In this document: positions 8,547-17,552 of the stretch, one piece after another
Layout: each line of letters begins with the position of its first letter
How positions within the stretch are numbered: position 1 is the stretch's first letter
Assembly (NCBI GenBank): GCA_947498785.1
Contig: CANMLS010000003.1
Coordinates: 186,001 to 250,000, forward strand
Direction: 5' to 3'
From: an uncultured Aquimarina sp.
Lineage (GTDB): Bacteria > Bacteroidota > Bacteroidia > Flavobacteriales > Flavobacteriaceae
Length of the DNA: 64,000 nt
The notes under the pieces: model-generated
Databases searched by the model: none
What the model was told of the DNA's origin: nothing
What the model saw: only the letters and a program-made list of their open reading frames with translations
Translations under genes and position numbers: made by a program

Positions 8547-9731
8547 TTAATTTTTTATAGCTCCAAACACATTCCAAATTGGCGACCTTCCGTGATCTTC
8601 AGGTTCTTCCGAATTTTGACTTCCATCCTCCAAATCATTTTCAGCCTTTGCGCCTATTTGCATGAAATCTTCTTCTTTAAACCCAGAAGCTTTCATTAAA
8701 TCTAATGGCTCTATATCATGCATTTTAGACCAATATGGTTCTGAATTGTTAAGGGCGTCCCAATCTCTTATAAATTTTTCAAACAAACTCATATCATCTG
8801 TATATTGAGGTTGTTCTATATGAAGTGTCAATCCGCCAGGTTTTAATAATCTGTATACTTCATTCATTATCTTATAAATAGATTTACCTCCTGTTTCATG
8901 AAAAAACATGGTAGACTGCACCCAATCAAAAGATTCATCTTCAAATATAGTTTTAGCAGCATCCATTTGCATGAACTTAACATTGGTTATTCCTAAATCC
9001 ATTGCTCTTGCATGTGCATAGCGCAGCATTGGAGCGCCAGTATCAATAGCAATGACTTCTGCATCAGGGAAGGCTCTTGCAATTGGTAATACATTATGCC
9101 CCATGCCGCAGCCAATATCTAATATTCTTTTGGGGTTAAAATTGGGGTAATTTTTCTTTACCCAACTTGTAATTGCTTTTCCTCCACCATCGTTATATCT
9201 CCCTAAAAGTCCAGCGGTAGTTACAAAAATACCTGAATCATAATTTGCAGCAGGGGTTACATCATCTTCAATGAGTTCTGTATGATAACTCCCTGGCATT
9301 AAATGGTTATCTACTGCTAACAAATACGGTGGTATTTCACAATTTGAATCCAAAACTAAACTTTCTTTGCCTCTATTTAGCACTCTGGCTTTATCTCTTA
9401 GTGCTTCAGCTTGACGTAATACGATTGAACGTCCTGCTTGCTGACGCATTTCCATAGTACTTCTTCGTAAAGAAGACCAAATTTGATAATGAGGGTCTTT
9501 GGCTATTTCTTGTCCTAGTTCTTTTGTATCTTTTATTGCCCTACCGTGTTCTTTTTTAAATTTTGGTTCTACACGTGTTTCATAGGCTATTTTATTTCCT
9601 TGAGATACATGTGCCAAATGTTTATTTAAATTGGCCAAAAAATTATATCTGGCTCTTTCATCGTGTGTGGTTTCTGGAAGCATTGCATGCTTTGCAATTT
9701 TATTCCAAACTGGTGGTATACTCTTAGCCAT
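8547..9731 (-). CDS. Class I SAM-dependent methyltransferase-like protein
   Basis: 394 residues. The C-terminal two-thirds is a Rossmann methyltransferase: motif I RILDIGCGMGHNVLPIARAF at about residues 205-225, acidic loop VIAIDTGAPML, MQMDAAKTIFEDESFDWV (motif II), and RLLKPGGLTLHIEQP (motif III). The N-terminal 130 residues are unusual for the UbiE type: charged, helical and without a known domain. It follows hydantoinase B by 12 bases. It could methylate the lactam-derived acid, or use the SAM fold for something else; there is no direct evidence for either. Confidence 0.8.
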   Translation of the reverse strand: MAKSIPPVWNKIAKHAMLPETTHDERARYNFLANLNKHLAHVSQGNKIAYETRVEPKFKKEHGRAIKDTKELGQEIAKDPHYQIWSSLRRSTMEMRQQAGRSIVLRQAEALRDKARVLNRGKESLVLDSNCEIPPYLLAVDNHLMPGSYHTELIEDDVTPAANYDSGIFVTTAGLLGRYNDGGGKAITSWVKKNYPNFNPKRILDIGCGMGHNVLPIARAFPDAEVIAIDTGAPMLRYAHARAMDLGITNVKFMQMDAAKTIFEDESFDWVQSTMFFHETGGKSIYKIMNEVYRLLKPGGLTLHIEQPQYTDDMSLFEKFIRDWDALNNSEPYWSKMHDIEPLDLMKASGFKEEDFMQIGAKAENDLEDGSQNSEEPEDHGRSPIWNVFGAIKN

Positions 9732-9743
9732 TTTTTTGTTTTT

Positions 9744-11363
9744 TTAATTGATGTAACCTAATACTTTATCTTCTTCAATTAAGCTTTTATCTCGTTTTGA
9801 AGAATCTCCGTATCCGCCACCTCCTGGCAGAGTTAAGATTAATTCTTCTCCGGGATGTAATTTATCCAACCCTTTAGGTGGGAAATCTCTTTTCGGAATA
9901 ATCTCCATAGATCCCATTTGACCATCTTCACCTAACAATATTCCTTTTGCAGGTGTCTGCGTTTTTTCTGTTAACAACGATATATTTAACGGGTTTTTTC
10001 CCACATTTTTAAAACTGAAACGTTGCCCTAAACCTCCTCTAAATTCACCTTGTCCTCCTGAATTAGGTACTAAAGATTTTTCGGTAACTAAAACTGCAAT
10101 ATCAGTTTCTAGTACTTCAATTGGTACATTGGCAACATTAGTTGGAAAGCTCAATACATGCTCGCCATCCATATTGGGTCTAGCACCATAACCTCCATTT
10201 AAAAAGAAATATTCTACAAATTCTTTGCCTTTGTGCTCACCATTTAGCACGATACACCAACAAGCACTACCGCAATCTGCCTGCACTTGCTTTGGTACTG
10301 CTTTGGCTAATGCACCAAAAACTACAGAGTGTAGCATATTTCCAGTAATGTTTCTAGCACCCAGTGGTGATGGTTTTTGTGCGTTCACTAAACAACCTTT
10401 AGGCGCTGTAACTTTTATAGGATAGAAAGACCCGTCGTTATTTGGAACATCTGGACTAAATGTACATTTAATAGGATATGCCGTATACGCATAGGTATAA
10501 TTTAGTACAGCATTAATACTTAGAGGGTGTGCCCCTGAGGTTCCTGTATAATCGGCATGAATTTCATCTCCTTTTATATTTACAGTGATTTCAAAATGAC
10601 ACTTATTACCTCGTCCATCACCATCTGTATCATATTCATAAGTATAACTTCCATCTGGAGCCTCCAATAATGCTTCCCTCATAGCTTTTTCTGAAGCATT
10701 AATTACAGCATCTGCCAAATCTTGAAGATCTTCTAGATTGTTTTCTTCCATGAGCTTCATTAAGGATTTTATCCCTTGATCATTGGCTGCAATTTGTGCT
10801 CTAATGTCACCAACAGTTTGGTCTGCTGCTCTTACATTATGTTCTAAAATATTAAATAAGGTATCATTAGGTTTTCCTTCTGAAATTAATTTAGTAGGTG
10901 GTACCATAAGCCCTTCTTCATATAAATCTCTTGAACCTGCTCCCCAAAGCACACCGCCCATATCTGGTGAATGTGCTATGGTGCCGATAAAACCAATTAA
11001 TTTTTTCTGATAAAATATTGGCGAAACTATACCAATATCTGGTTTATGTCCTGCACATAACCACGGATCATTTGTCATTACTACATCACCATCTTTCCAT
11101 GTTTCTTCTGGAAAATAATCTTTTAGCAAAGCCTTTGTTAACATAGGCAATACCCCTAAAAATGAGGGTACAGAAACACTAGATTGTGCAATAGATCTTC
11201 CTTTCTTATCCATTAATACTACTGCAAAATCATTAGATTCTCTTGTTACTGTTGAAAATGATGTACGCTGAAGTGTTGTTCCAGCTTCGTCTACTATACT
11301 TATGAGCCTCGACCATAAAATACTCAGGGCAATTGGATCAAATTTTGTTTGTGTTCCTTGCAT
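9744..11363 (-). CDS. Hydantoinase B / oxoprolinase family subunit
   Basis: 539 residues, cytoplasmic. Typical HyuB blocks: DPIALSILWSRLISIVDEAGTTLQRTSFS near the N-terminus (family I-x4-W-x-R-L), NDFAVVLMDKKG, TNDPWLCAGHKPDIGIVSP with the conserved N-D-P and G-H-x2-D, and the end GGGGYGDSSKRD. Together with HyuA this family opens hydantoins, oxoproline or other lactams/imides with ATP, or carboxylates ketones. Here it is separated from hyuA (12916-14988) by an FAD oxidoreductase and a 125-base gap that holds a half-operator, so the two subunits are probably on different transcripts. Confidence 0.92.
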   Translation of the reverse strand: MQGTQTKFDPIALSILWSRLISIVDEAGTTLQRTSFSTVTRESNDFAVVLMDKKGRSIAQSSVSVPSFLGVLPMLTKALLKDYFPEETWKDGDVVMTNDPWLCAGHKPDIGIVSPIFYQKKLIGFIGTIAHSPDMGGVLWGAGSRDLYEEGLMVPPTKLISEGKPNDTLFNILEHNVRAADQTVGDIRAQIAANDQGIKSLMKLMEENNLEDLQDLADAVINASEKAMREALLEAPDGSYTYEYDTDGDGRGNKCHFEITVNIKGDEIHADYTGTSGAHPLSINAVLNYTYAYTAYPIKCTFSPDVPNNDGSFYPIKVTAPKGCLVNAQKPSPLGARNITGNMLHSVVFGALAKAVPKQVQADCGSACWCIVLNGEHKGKEFVEYFFLNGGYGARPNMDGEHVLSFPTNVANVPIEVLETDIAVLVTEKSLVPNSGGQGEFRGGLGQRFSFKNVGKNPLNISLLTEKTQTPAKGILLGEDGQMGSMEIIPKRDFPPKGLDKLHPGEELILTLPGGGGYGDSSKRDKSLIEEDKVLGYIN

Positions 11364-11386
11364 AATTTAAGCATTACTTAAAATTA

Positions 11387-11401
11387 GTTAACTAAGTTAA
11401 C
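11387..11401. promoter_or_regulatory. Island half-operator (two hexamers)
   Basis: GTTAAC, 3-base spacer TAA, GTTAAC: a perfect palindromic half of the 36-bp operator, 23 bases upstream of the hydantoinase B start on the minus strand. The other half is degenerate (around 11403-11417). The gap 11364-11488 otherwise holds nothing recognisable. Confidence 0.65.
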
Positions 11402-11488
11402 TAATTTTTATTTAAAAAACTGTCTTTCAATACAAAACTTAGCTATTACAGCATAGGTTTTGTCTATTATTAATTTTTAATTCACTAT

Positions 11489-12916
11489 TTAATTTAGAGT
11501 TCTTCCTAAAATTCTACCAAAACTTAACGCTGGAGTTATTGCCATACCGCTACAAAATGAACTTCCGCTAGTTGTTCCCAGCCCTAAAAACTCACCCGCA
11601 GCGTATAACCCTTCCATTGGTTGGCCTTTGGAATTTAGTATTTGAAGATCTTTATTTACTTTAATTCCTCCAAAAGTTACCAATACAGATGCATGTACTT
11701 TTAAAGCATAAAACGGTGCTTCTGTTATGGCATCTTCTAGATATTCTCTACCAAAATCGAGATCTTTTTTACTCACTACCATTTGATTGTAATCTTTTAT
11801 AGTTGATTTTAGATTATCAACTGGTAAACCCGTTTTTAACGCCAAGTTCTCAATAGAATCAGCCATTTTCAAAGCTACATTTTTCTTAGCTTCTTCTCGC
11901 ATTTGTTCAACCGACCAGCCTATCATTAAAGGGTTATGATTTCCATTATTATCTTTAGATACGAGAGCCTTTTCATCAAAAACTACCCAAAAACACCAAT
12001 CTGGTTGTTTCATCGTGGTTAGTTCTCTTTTTTCAGCATCTGTTTCGTCTTCATTTATAAATCGCTTTCCGTGAGCATTTACATAAATATCTCGTGGTTG
12101 ACGATATATAGATGTTAAAACCATAGCCCAGGCTTTATTGAAATCTACTCGTCCGCTTCCTTCTTCCTGTTCGATTCCACCCAAGCTTGGTAAATGGTAT
12201 TTTCCAAATCTAAACTGTCCTCCTTGGTTTTCAACAATCCTATGACCTTCTGCTGTAGCAGTTGGATAACAACTACTTACTAAAGGAATATCTCCATGTT
12301 TTTCTTTAAAATAAGCTGGATTGCTGCCATAACCTCCTGTTGTAATGACTATATTTTTTCCTGAATACTGTTTTTCTCCTATAACAGTATCACAGACAAC
12401 AGTATCAAAACGATTTCCTGATTTCCCTAGACCTGTAAATTTATTATTAAAATAAATATCTATATATCCCCTAGAAACGTATTTTTCCCAAACTGGTAAC
12501 ATCACTTTATATATACTTAAAGCTTTATCTGGTCCATAAATAGTTCTAGGTGTTTCATAAGCCACATGTCCGTATATAATTCTTGGACATTCAGGTGCCC
12601 ATTCCATACCTAATTCATCTAGCCATTCAATGGTTTTAGGTGCTTCAAAAACAGCTCTTTCTATAAGGTCTAAATCTCCAGATTTATTATTGATTTTATA
12701 AATCTCTTCCAGATGTTGTTCTGGTGAATCTTCAATACCTTTTTCCTTTTGCAATCTAACACCTCCTGCGCTCATATGACCTCCAGACCAATGCAAAGCA
12801 CCACCAACATAGTCTACCTTCTCAACAACCCCTACTGTAAGACCTCGTTCTGCCGCTGTTATGGCACAAGCCATACCTGAAGTTCCTGCTCCTATTATTA
12901 ATATATCGTACTGCAT
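11489..12916 (-). CDS. FAD-dependent dehydrogenase (fumarate reductase / 3-ketosteroid dehydrogenase-like)
   Basis: 475 residues, no signal peptide. N-terminal FAD-binding Rossmann motif ILIIGAGTSGMACAITAAERG ends in an acidic position (VVEKVDYVGG). The rest fits the FAD-binding-2 superfamily: GGHMSAGGVRL near residue 50, VITTGGYGSNPAYF, and the C-terminal GLYAAGEFLGLGTTSGSSFCSGMAITPALSFGR. The family oxidises or reduces C-C bonds next to a carbonyl (fumarate reductase, KstD). Its start overlaps the hyuA stop by one base, so it is coupled to hydantoinase A. In a pyrrolinone-type pathway it could reduce or introduce the ring double bond (inference). Confidence 0.82.
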   Translation of the reverse strand: MQYDILIIGAGTSGMACAITAAERGLTVGVVEKVDYVGGALHWSGGHMSAGGVRLQKEKGIEDSPEQHLEEIYKINNKSGDLDLIERAVFEAPKTIEWLDELGMEWAPECPRIIYGHVAYETPRTIYGPDKALSIYKVMLPVWEKYVSRGYIDIYFNNKFTGLGKSGNRFDTVVCDTVIGEKQYSGKNIVITTGGYGSNPAYFKEKHGDIPLVSSCYPTATAEGHRIVENQGGQFRFGKYHLPSLGGIEQEEGSGRVDFNKAWAMVLTSIYRQPRDIYVNAHGKRFINEDETDAEKRELTTMKQPDWCFWVVFDEKALVSKDNNGNHNPLMIGWSVEQMREEAKKNVALKMADSIENLALKTGLPVDNLKSTIKDYNQMVVSKKDLDFGREYLEDAITEAPFYALKVHASVLVTFGGIKVNKDLQILNSKGQPMEGLYAAGEFLGLGTTSGSSFCSGMAITPALSFGRILGRTLN

Positions 12917-14988
12917 TATTGGTGCAAATCGATTATTATATTTTTGTCTTTATCTACTTGAACAGTACTATTAATACCAATTACGGTAGTACTTTCAGTT
13001 TCTTCTATAATAGCAGGTCCATCAAATTTTTCATTTGGTTTTAAAGCATAACGATCATAAACTGGACAATCTAAATAGCCTGTTTCTTCAAAATACACCT
13101 TACGTTTTCCTTTGTAGGCTTCAACATCAGAAGCGGTTGTAGAAAACTGTTTTACATTCATTTCTGGTATTGGCCCTTGTACAACGACACGCCATGTTAC
13201 CATTTCTAGAGCCATACCTTCAATAGAACGATTGTATCTAAACTCATACTCCTTTTTAAAACGTCTTTCTATTTCTGAAATACTATCTGCTCCTAATTTA
13301 CCTTCTGGTAATTCTATAGTTATTTCATGACCTTGTCCCGCATATCTCATTTCAACTATACGTTCTACAATAGCATCTTTTTTATCTATTCCAGATTGGT
13401 TTAAGAATTGATATCCATCTTGTTCCATATCTGATAAGAAGGTATTTACCTCATTCCAATCTAAACTATCTAATTCACCTATAAATGAATGTATTTTTTC
13501 ACTAGCTACAGGAGATACTAAAAACCCTAATGCTGACGTCACCCCTGCTCCTACAGGAATAATCAATCGTCTAACATTTAACAACTTAGCAACTCCAAAG
13601 GCATGTACTGGTCCTGCTCCACCAAAACCTACCATGTTGAAATGACGAGGATCCATACCTTTTTCCAATACATGAACTCTAGCTGCATTGGCCATGTTTT
13701 CATTCACTATTTTATGAATTCCCATAGCGGCATCTTCAATAGATATACCTAATGGTTTTGCTAACTTTATTTCTATGGCTTTTCTTGCTGCTTCTACACT
13801 TAATTGCATTTCACCTCCTAAAAAGTAATCTGCATTTAAATAACCTAATACTAAATCTGCATCAGTTACTGTTGGATCTTCTCCTCCTCTGTTATAACAT
13901 ACAGGTCCTGGGGTTGATGACGCAGAATCTGGTCCTACCGTTAACAAACCAATATTATTAACACGAGCAATACTTCCGCCTCCTGCACCAATTTCTATGA
14001 GATCTATTACTGGAATACGTACTGGTAGTCCGCTTCCTTTTTTAAACCTTTTTACACGTCCTGCTTCAAAATGATTAGTGATTTCAGGCTTTCCTTCATA
14101 TATTACACAAGCCTTGGCTGTGGTTCCTCCCATATCAAAACACAATAAGTTTTCTTCTTCTAAATGTGTTCCGAAGAATACCCCTGCCATAGCACCACCT
14201 GCAGGTCCTGACTCTAACAAATGTATGGGTGATTTACGTGCGCCATCAATGGTGGTTAATTTACCACTAGAAATCATAATATTGATGTTGCCTTCAAATC
14301 CTGAAACTCTTAATTGTGTTTCAAAATCTTTAAGATACTTATCTGTTATGGGCTGCACATAGGCATTCATAGCTGTAGCCGAACTACGTTCGTACTCTCT
14401 AATTTCTGGCATAATTTCAGAAGACAAGCTATAATAAATATCTGGTACGTTTTCAGAAAGAAAATCTCCTAAAGCCTTTTCATGAGATGTATTAGCAAAT
14501 GAATTTAGCAAGCAAACACCTACCGCTTCAATACCATTATCTTTTAAAGTTTTAGCCAAATCTTTTAAAGTCTCTTTATTAATAGGCTCTAATATATTAC
14601 CATGCGTATCAACACGTTCTGCCACTCCCATTCTAAGGTTTCTAGGCACTAATGGTTTTGGCATAGTTAAAAAGATATCATAAATATCATATCTCATTTC
14701 ACGACCAATTTCTAAAACATCTTCAAACCCTTTGGTTGTAATAAAAGCTGTTTTAGCACCTTTGCGCTCAATCACTGCATTTGTTACAAGCGTTGTACCA
14801 TGTACAATACCACTCATATTTTTTACTTGAAAACCATATTTGGTTTCAATTTCCTTCACTCCATTAAAAATACCAACCGTAGGGTCTGGGTATGTTGTTA
14901 ATGTTTTAGCAAAATATAATTGATTGCTATCATTATCGAACAATACAAAATCTGTAAACGTTCCTCCTATATCTATTCCTAATTTCAT
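12916..14988 (-). CDS. Hydantoinase A / oxoprolinase family subunit
   Basis: 690 residues. ASKHA-fold ATPase subunit: phosphate-1 motif LGIDIGGTFTDFVLF at residues 3-17, HGTTLVTNAVIERKGAKTA, FDMGGTTAKACVI in the hydantoinase_A core, then IGAGGGSIARV and GFGGAGPVHAFGVAKLL. The C-terminal domain (from about residue 510) is the usual A3-type domain. The family couples ATP hydrolysis to opening of five-membered lactams, hydantoins or imides, or to ketone carboxylation. It needs the B subunit encoded at 9744-11363. It lies downstream of the SDR after a 40-base gap with a small hairpin. Confidence 0.93.
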   Translation of the reverse strand: MKLGIDIGGTFTDFVLFDNDSNQLYFAKTLTTYPDPTVGIFNGVKEIETKYGFQVKNMSGIVHGTTLVTNAVIERKGAKTAFITTKGFEDVLEIGREMRYDIYDIFLTMPKPLVPRNLRMGVAERVDTHGNILEPINKETLKDLAKTLKDNGIEAVGVCLLNSFANTSHEKALGDFLSENVPDIYYSLSSEIMPEIREYERSSATAMNAYVQPITDKYLKDFETQLRVSGFEGNINIMISSGKLTTIDGARKSPIHLLESGPAGGAMAGVFFGTHLEEENLLCFDMGGTTAKACVIYEGKPEITNHFEAGRVKRFKKGSGLPVRIPVIDLIEIGAGGGSIARVNNIGLLTVGPDSASSTPGPVCYNRGGEDPTVTDADLVLGYLNADYFLGGEMQLSVEAARKAIEIKLAKPLGISIEDAAMGIHKIVNENMANAARVHVLEKGMDPRHFNMVGFGGAGPVHAFGVAKLLNVRRLIIPVGAGVTSALGFLVSPVASEKIHSFIGELDSLDWNEVNTFLSDMEQDGYQFLNQSGIDKKDAIVERIVEMRYAGQGHEITIELPEGKLGADSISEIERRFKKEYEFRYNRSIEGMALEMVTWRVVVQGPIPEMNVKQFSTTASDVEAYKGKRKVYFEETGYLDCPVYDRYALKPNEKFDGPAIIEETESTTVIGINSTVQVDKDKNIIIDLHQ

Positions 14989-15002
14989 ATGTTTAAAATT
15001 GG

Positions 15003-15025
15003 CATTGGGTTAAAATTTCCCAATG
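15003..15025 (-). other. Intra-operon hairpin between SDR and hyuA
   Basis: Perfect 7-bp stem CATTGGG / CCCAATG with a 9-base A/T loop in the gap between two co-directional genes. No U-run follows on the minus strand, so it is more likely an mRNA processing or stability element than a terminator. A weaker hairpin with the same CCCAA / TTGGG arms lies at about 16228-16245, between the aldolase and the HapK-like gene. Confidence 0.4.
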
Positions 15026-15028
15026 TTA

Positions 15029-15862
15029 CTAATGATATTCTTCTCCTCCAGAGACATTCATTGCCTCCCCTGTTATATAATCGGCTTGATCTGATGCCAA
15101 AAAAGCTACTGCCTTTGCTACATCTTCTACCAAACCTGTTCTCTTTAATGGGTTTTTATCTACAATAGTTTGTAGATAATCCTCATATTTTAATCCTAGT
15201 TTATCGCTAAAAAATTTATTTTGCCAATGTCCTAGACCTGTTGTAATATGGTTAGGACATACTGCATTTACACGTATTTTATATTGCCCTAATTCTACTG
15301 CATTAGAACGTGTAAGACCAATCATACCATGTTTTGATGATGTATAAGCAGCAGCAAAAGGAAATCCTGATTTTGCCGCTTGACTAGCTATATTTATAAT
15401 TGCACCTCCTTTTCCTTGTTCTATCATGTGTATAGCTGTGTGTTTTGAACATAAAAAAGTTCCTTTAAGGTTAACATCCAAAACGGCATCCCAACTTTCT
15501 TCCTTAAATTCTGTAAAAGGCTCCATAATATAACCTACACCCGCATTGTTAATTAGGATATCAATACTCCCAAAAGCTTCTACCGTTTTGTTTATAAGAT
15601 GAATCACTTGGTCTTCATAACGCACATCACAAGGTATAGCAATAGAACCAACTCCTTTACTTTTTGCATCAGCCACAATGGATTCCATTTCATCCGTTGT
15701 ACCAATATGTTCTTCACTAAAACGTTTTCCTTTAGTAACACCTATATCTGTTATAACCACATTACAACCTTCTGAAGCTAGTTTTAGTGCAATAGCCTCT
15801 CCAATTCCTTTACGTCTTCCTGAGCCGGTGATGATCGCTGTTTTTCCTTTTAAATTATACAT
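15029..15862 (-). CDS. SDR family oxidoreductase
   Basis: 277 residues from ATG 15862 (an in-frame TTG at 15874 would overlap the upstream gene). Classical short-chain dehydrogenase: GKTAIITGSGRRKGIGEAIA (an NAD(P)-binding TG-x3-x-G-I-G with a small insertion), NNAGVGYI (NNAG), catalytic Ser in IINIASQAAKSG, and Y-x3-K in AYTSSKHGMIG. There the expected Tyr of YxxxK is seen as YTSSK. The end GEAMNVSGGEEYH is usual. It oxidises or reduces an alcohol/ketone. It sits between HapK-like (4 bases upstream) and hydantoinase A. Confidence 0.9.
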   Translation of the reverse strand: MYNLKGKTAIITGSGRRKGIGEAIALKLASEGCNVVITDIGVTKGKRFSEEHIGTTDEMESIVADAKSKGVGSIAIPCDVRYEDQVIHLINKTVEAFGSIDILINNAGVGYIMEPFTEFKEESWDAVLDVNLKGTFLCSKHTAIHMIEQGKGGAIINIASQAAKSGFPFAAAYTSSKHGMIGLTRSNAVELGQYKIRVNAVCPNHITTGLGHWQNKFFSDKLGLKYEDYLQTIVDKNPLKRTGLVEDVAKAVAFLASDQADYITGEAMNVSGGEEYH

Positions 15863-15866
15863 TTTA

Positions 15867-16178
15867 TTATGCAATTTGTTCTGAAATTATGAATGTAGGG
15901 TTATCTGCAAAATCTTGAAATTGAGCAGCAACATTCTTCATAGTTTCTGAATTTACTTCTTCTGTTAACTTTCCCATATCATTAATTTCCAACACTTCAC
16001 AATATTGATAGGGTGATGGAGTTTGGGTACCCATAATATTTCCTAAGCGGAATACTTTAAAAGCATCAACCGAAGTCATTTTTGACGCAGTTGGCACATC
16101 TATATTTTTAGCCCATTTTTCATAGACTTCTTTAGATTCTTCATCTTTCAAATTAAATAATACAACCAATGCTGCCAT
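15867..16178 (-). CDS. HapK (REDY)-like small protein
   Basis: 103 residues, one ferredoxin-like alpha+beta barrel domain. It opens ALVVLFNLKDEESKEVYEKW and continues SVDAFKVFRLGN, SPYQYCEVLEINDM, AAQFQDFADNPTFIISEQ. I recognise this as the family annotated REDY-like protein HapK, a dimeric protein named from the prodigiosin (tripyrrole) cluster of Hahella. The link with a pyrrole pigment fits the bilin idea for this island, but relatives of unknown role also occur elsewhere. EthD-type dimeric barrels are the alternative. It stands between the aldolase and the SDR in the 20178-11489 unit. Confidence 0.65.
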   Translation of the reverse strand: MAALVVLFNLKDEESKEVYEKWAKNIDVPTASKMTSVDAFKVFRLGNIMGTQTPSPYQYCEVLEINDMGKLTEEVNSETMKNVAAQFQDFADNPTFIISEQIA

Positions 16179-16253
16179 CTTATTCTTATAATTAAAAATT
16201 AGTTATTTTTCTTTTATATTAATACCCAACAAAACAATTGGGAAATGAACATT

Positions 16254-17015
16254 TTATTTTCTTGCAGTTAAGAATGCATTGCCAGAAGTTTTAATTAATC
16301 CCTGAACTGAATTCATGATCATTGAGGCTCCTTTTTCTATAAGTGCTTGAGCTTGGTCAGCATTACCTGCTACTGTTCCAAACCACTTATCAGACTCTAC
16401 AATAGTCGCAAAAACATCATCCAATACTGTTTTAACCTCATTATGTCCTGGACCATCATAAAAACCCATTGACATTGCTAAATCTCTTGGACCAATAATA
16501 AACCCATCAACACCTTCAATTTTACACATTTCAGGAAGGTTTTTAACACACTCTAAAGTCTCTATTTGAGGTAATACCAATGTCTCTTGATTTGCATATG
16601 CTACATATTCTGACTGTGACATAATTCCTTGCATATAATCAGCTGCTCTTACTGGCCCAAGACCTCTAAGACCCATTGGAGGATATTTAATTGCTTCAAC
16701 TAATTTTTTAACGTCATCGACATTATTTATGCTTGGCATCATAACACCCATAATACCTGAATCCATATATTGCAATATCAATTTTGCATCTACACTTCTA
16801 ATTCTTGCTAAAGGTGTCGTATTTCTGATCTCACAGGCTCGGACCATATTAGTTACATCTGATGCTGTAATAGCACCATGTTCAGCATCCAGCATATAAA
16901 AATCCATTCCCAAAAGCCCTACATATTCGCATAGAATAGGATCTAACGTAGGAGAGATTACTCCAAAACCCGCTTTACCAGATACTATTCTTTTTTTAAG
17001 TTTATTTTCTTTCAT
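16254..17015 (-). CDS. HpcH/HpaI family aldolase (class II, pyruvate type)
   Basis: 253 residues, TIM-barrel metal-dependent aldolase/citrate-lyase-beta superfamily. Visible key residues: YMLDAEHG (catalytic His and acidic pair), the substrate Arg in the GLRGLGPVRAADYM loop, the metal Glu in PQIETLECV and Asp in IIGPRDLAMSMG. Members split 2-keto-4-hydroxy acids or substituted malates to pyruvate (or glyoxylate) and an aldehyde or acid. It directly follows the LeuD-like gene (8-base gap), so it probably cleaves the product of the LeuC/LeuD-like hydratase. The pyruvate formed could feed the PDH genes of the same regulon (inference). Confidence 0.88.
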   Translation of the reverse strand: MKENKLKKRIVSGKAGFGVISPTLDPILCEYVGLLGMDFYMLDAEHGAITASDVTNMVRACEIRNTTPLARIRSVDAKLILQYMDSGIMGVMMPSINNVDDVKKLVEAIKYPPMGLRGLGPVRAADYMQGIMSQSEYVAYANQETLVLPQIETLECVKNLPEMCKIEGVDGFIIGPRDLAMSMGFYDGPGHNEVKTVLDDVFATIVESDKWFGTVAGNADQAQALIEKGASMIMNSVQGLIKTSGNAFLTARK

Positions 17016-17023
17016 AAGTATAG

Positions 17024-17548
17024 TTATTCAATAGGTTCTCCCTTGGTAATTTTTTCACGTACATAATTCATTAATCCTCCTGCTTTACTAACTTCTGCAA
17101 CAAAAGGTGCCGCTGGTACTGATTGAAATGAAATATCTTTAGTTACATTTTTTATAATACCGTTTTCTGGGTTATATTCTAATTCATCTCCGGTTTCACA
17201 ACTTTTATTAATATCAGTAGATGTGACAAATGGTAAACCATAATTAATAGCATTTCTAAATTGAAGTCTCGCGAAGCTAGTAGCAAAAACTGCTTGAATA
17301 CCTGCTCCCATTAACCCTGTAATTACATGTTCAATAGATTTACCTCCTCCGGCAAAATTATGAGCAGCTACGATAAAGGTATAGCCTCTATCTTTAAAAA
17401 CATTCTCTTTATTAAATTCATCTTTTACTCCTGCCATTACCCATTTACTATTCTCTTTTGGGTCTATCGGTGATGTCCAATATTCTGCTGTGATAATATC
17501 ATATGCCATCACATAATCATCGGCAACCCAGCACGTTCCTTTTATCAT
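17024..17548 (-). CDS. LeuD-like (aconitase swivel domain) small subunit, divergent active site
   Basis: 174 residues; partner of the LeuC-like protein at 18910-20178. The fold is that of the 3-isopropylmalate dehydratase small subunit: FIVAAHNFAGGGKSIEHVITGL then AVFATSFARLQFRNAINYGLP. The active-site loop differs: standard LeuD reads NFGCGSSREHA (compare 50857-51369, NFGCGSSREQA), while here residues 64-74 read NFAGGGKSIEH, losing the Cys and the catalytic Arg. The N-terminal D-T-D motif is also replaced (VADDYVMAYDII). The reaction should therefore differ from leucine biosynthesis. It lies 4 bases after the amine oxidase. Confidence 0.82.
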   Translation of the reverse strand: MIKGTCWVADDYVMAYDIITAEYWTSPIDPKENSKWVMAGVKDEFNKENVFKDRGYTFIVAAHNFAGGGKSIEHVITGLMGAGIQAVFATSFARLQFRNAINYGLPFVTSTDINKSCETGDELEYNPENGIIKNVTKDISFQSVPAAPFVAEVSKAGGLMNYVREKITKGEPIE

Positions 17549-17552
17549 AATT

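Noticed and set aside
13752-14362. Plus-strand open frames inside hydantoinase A
   Set aside because: Low-complexity shadows of the strong minus-strand gene.
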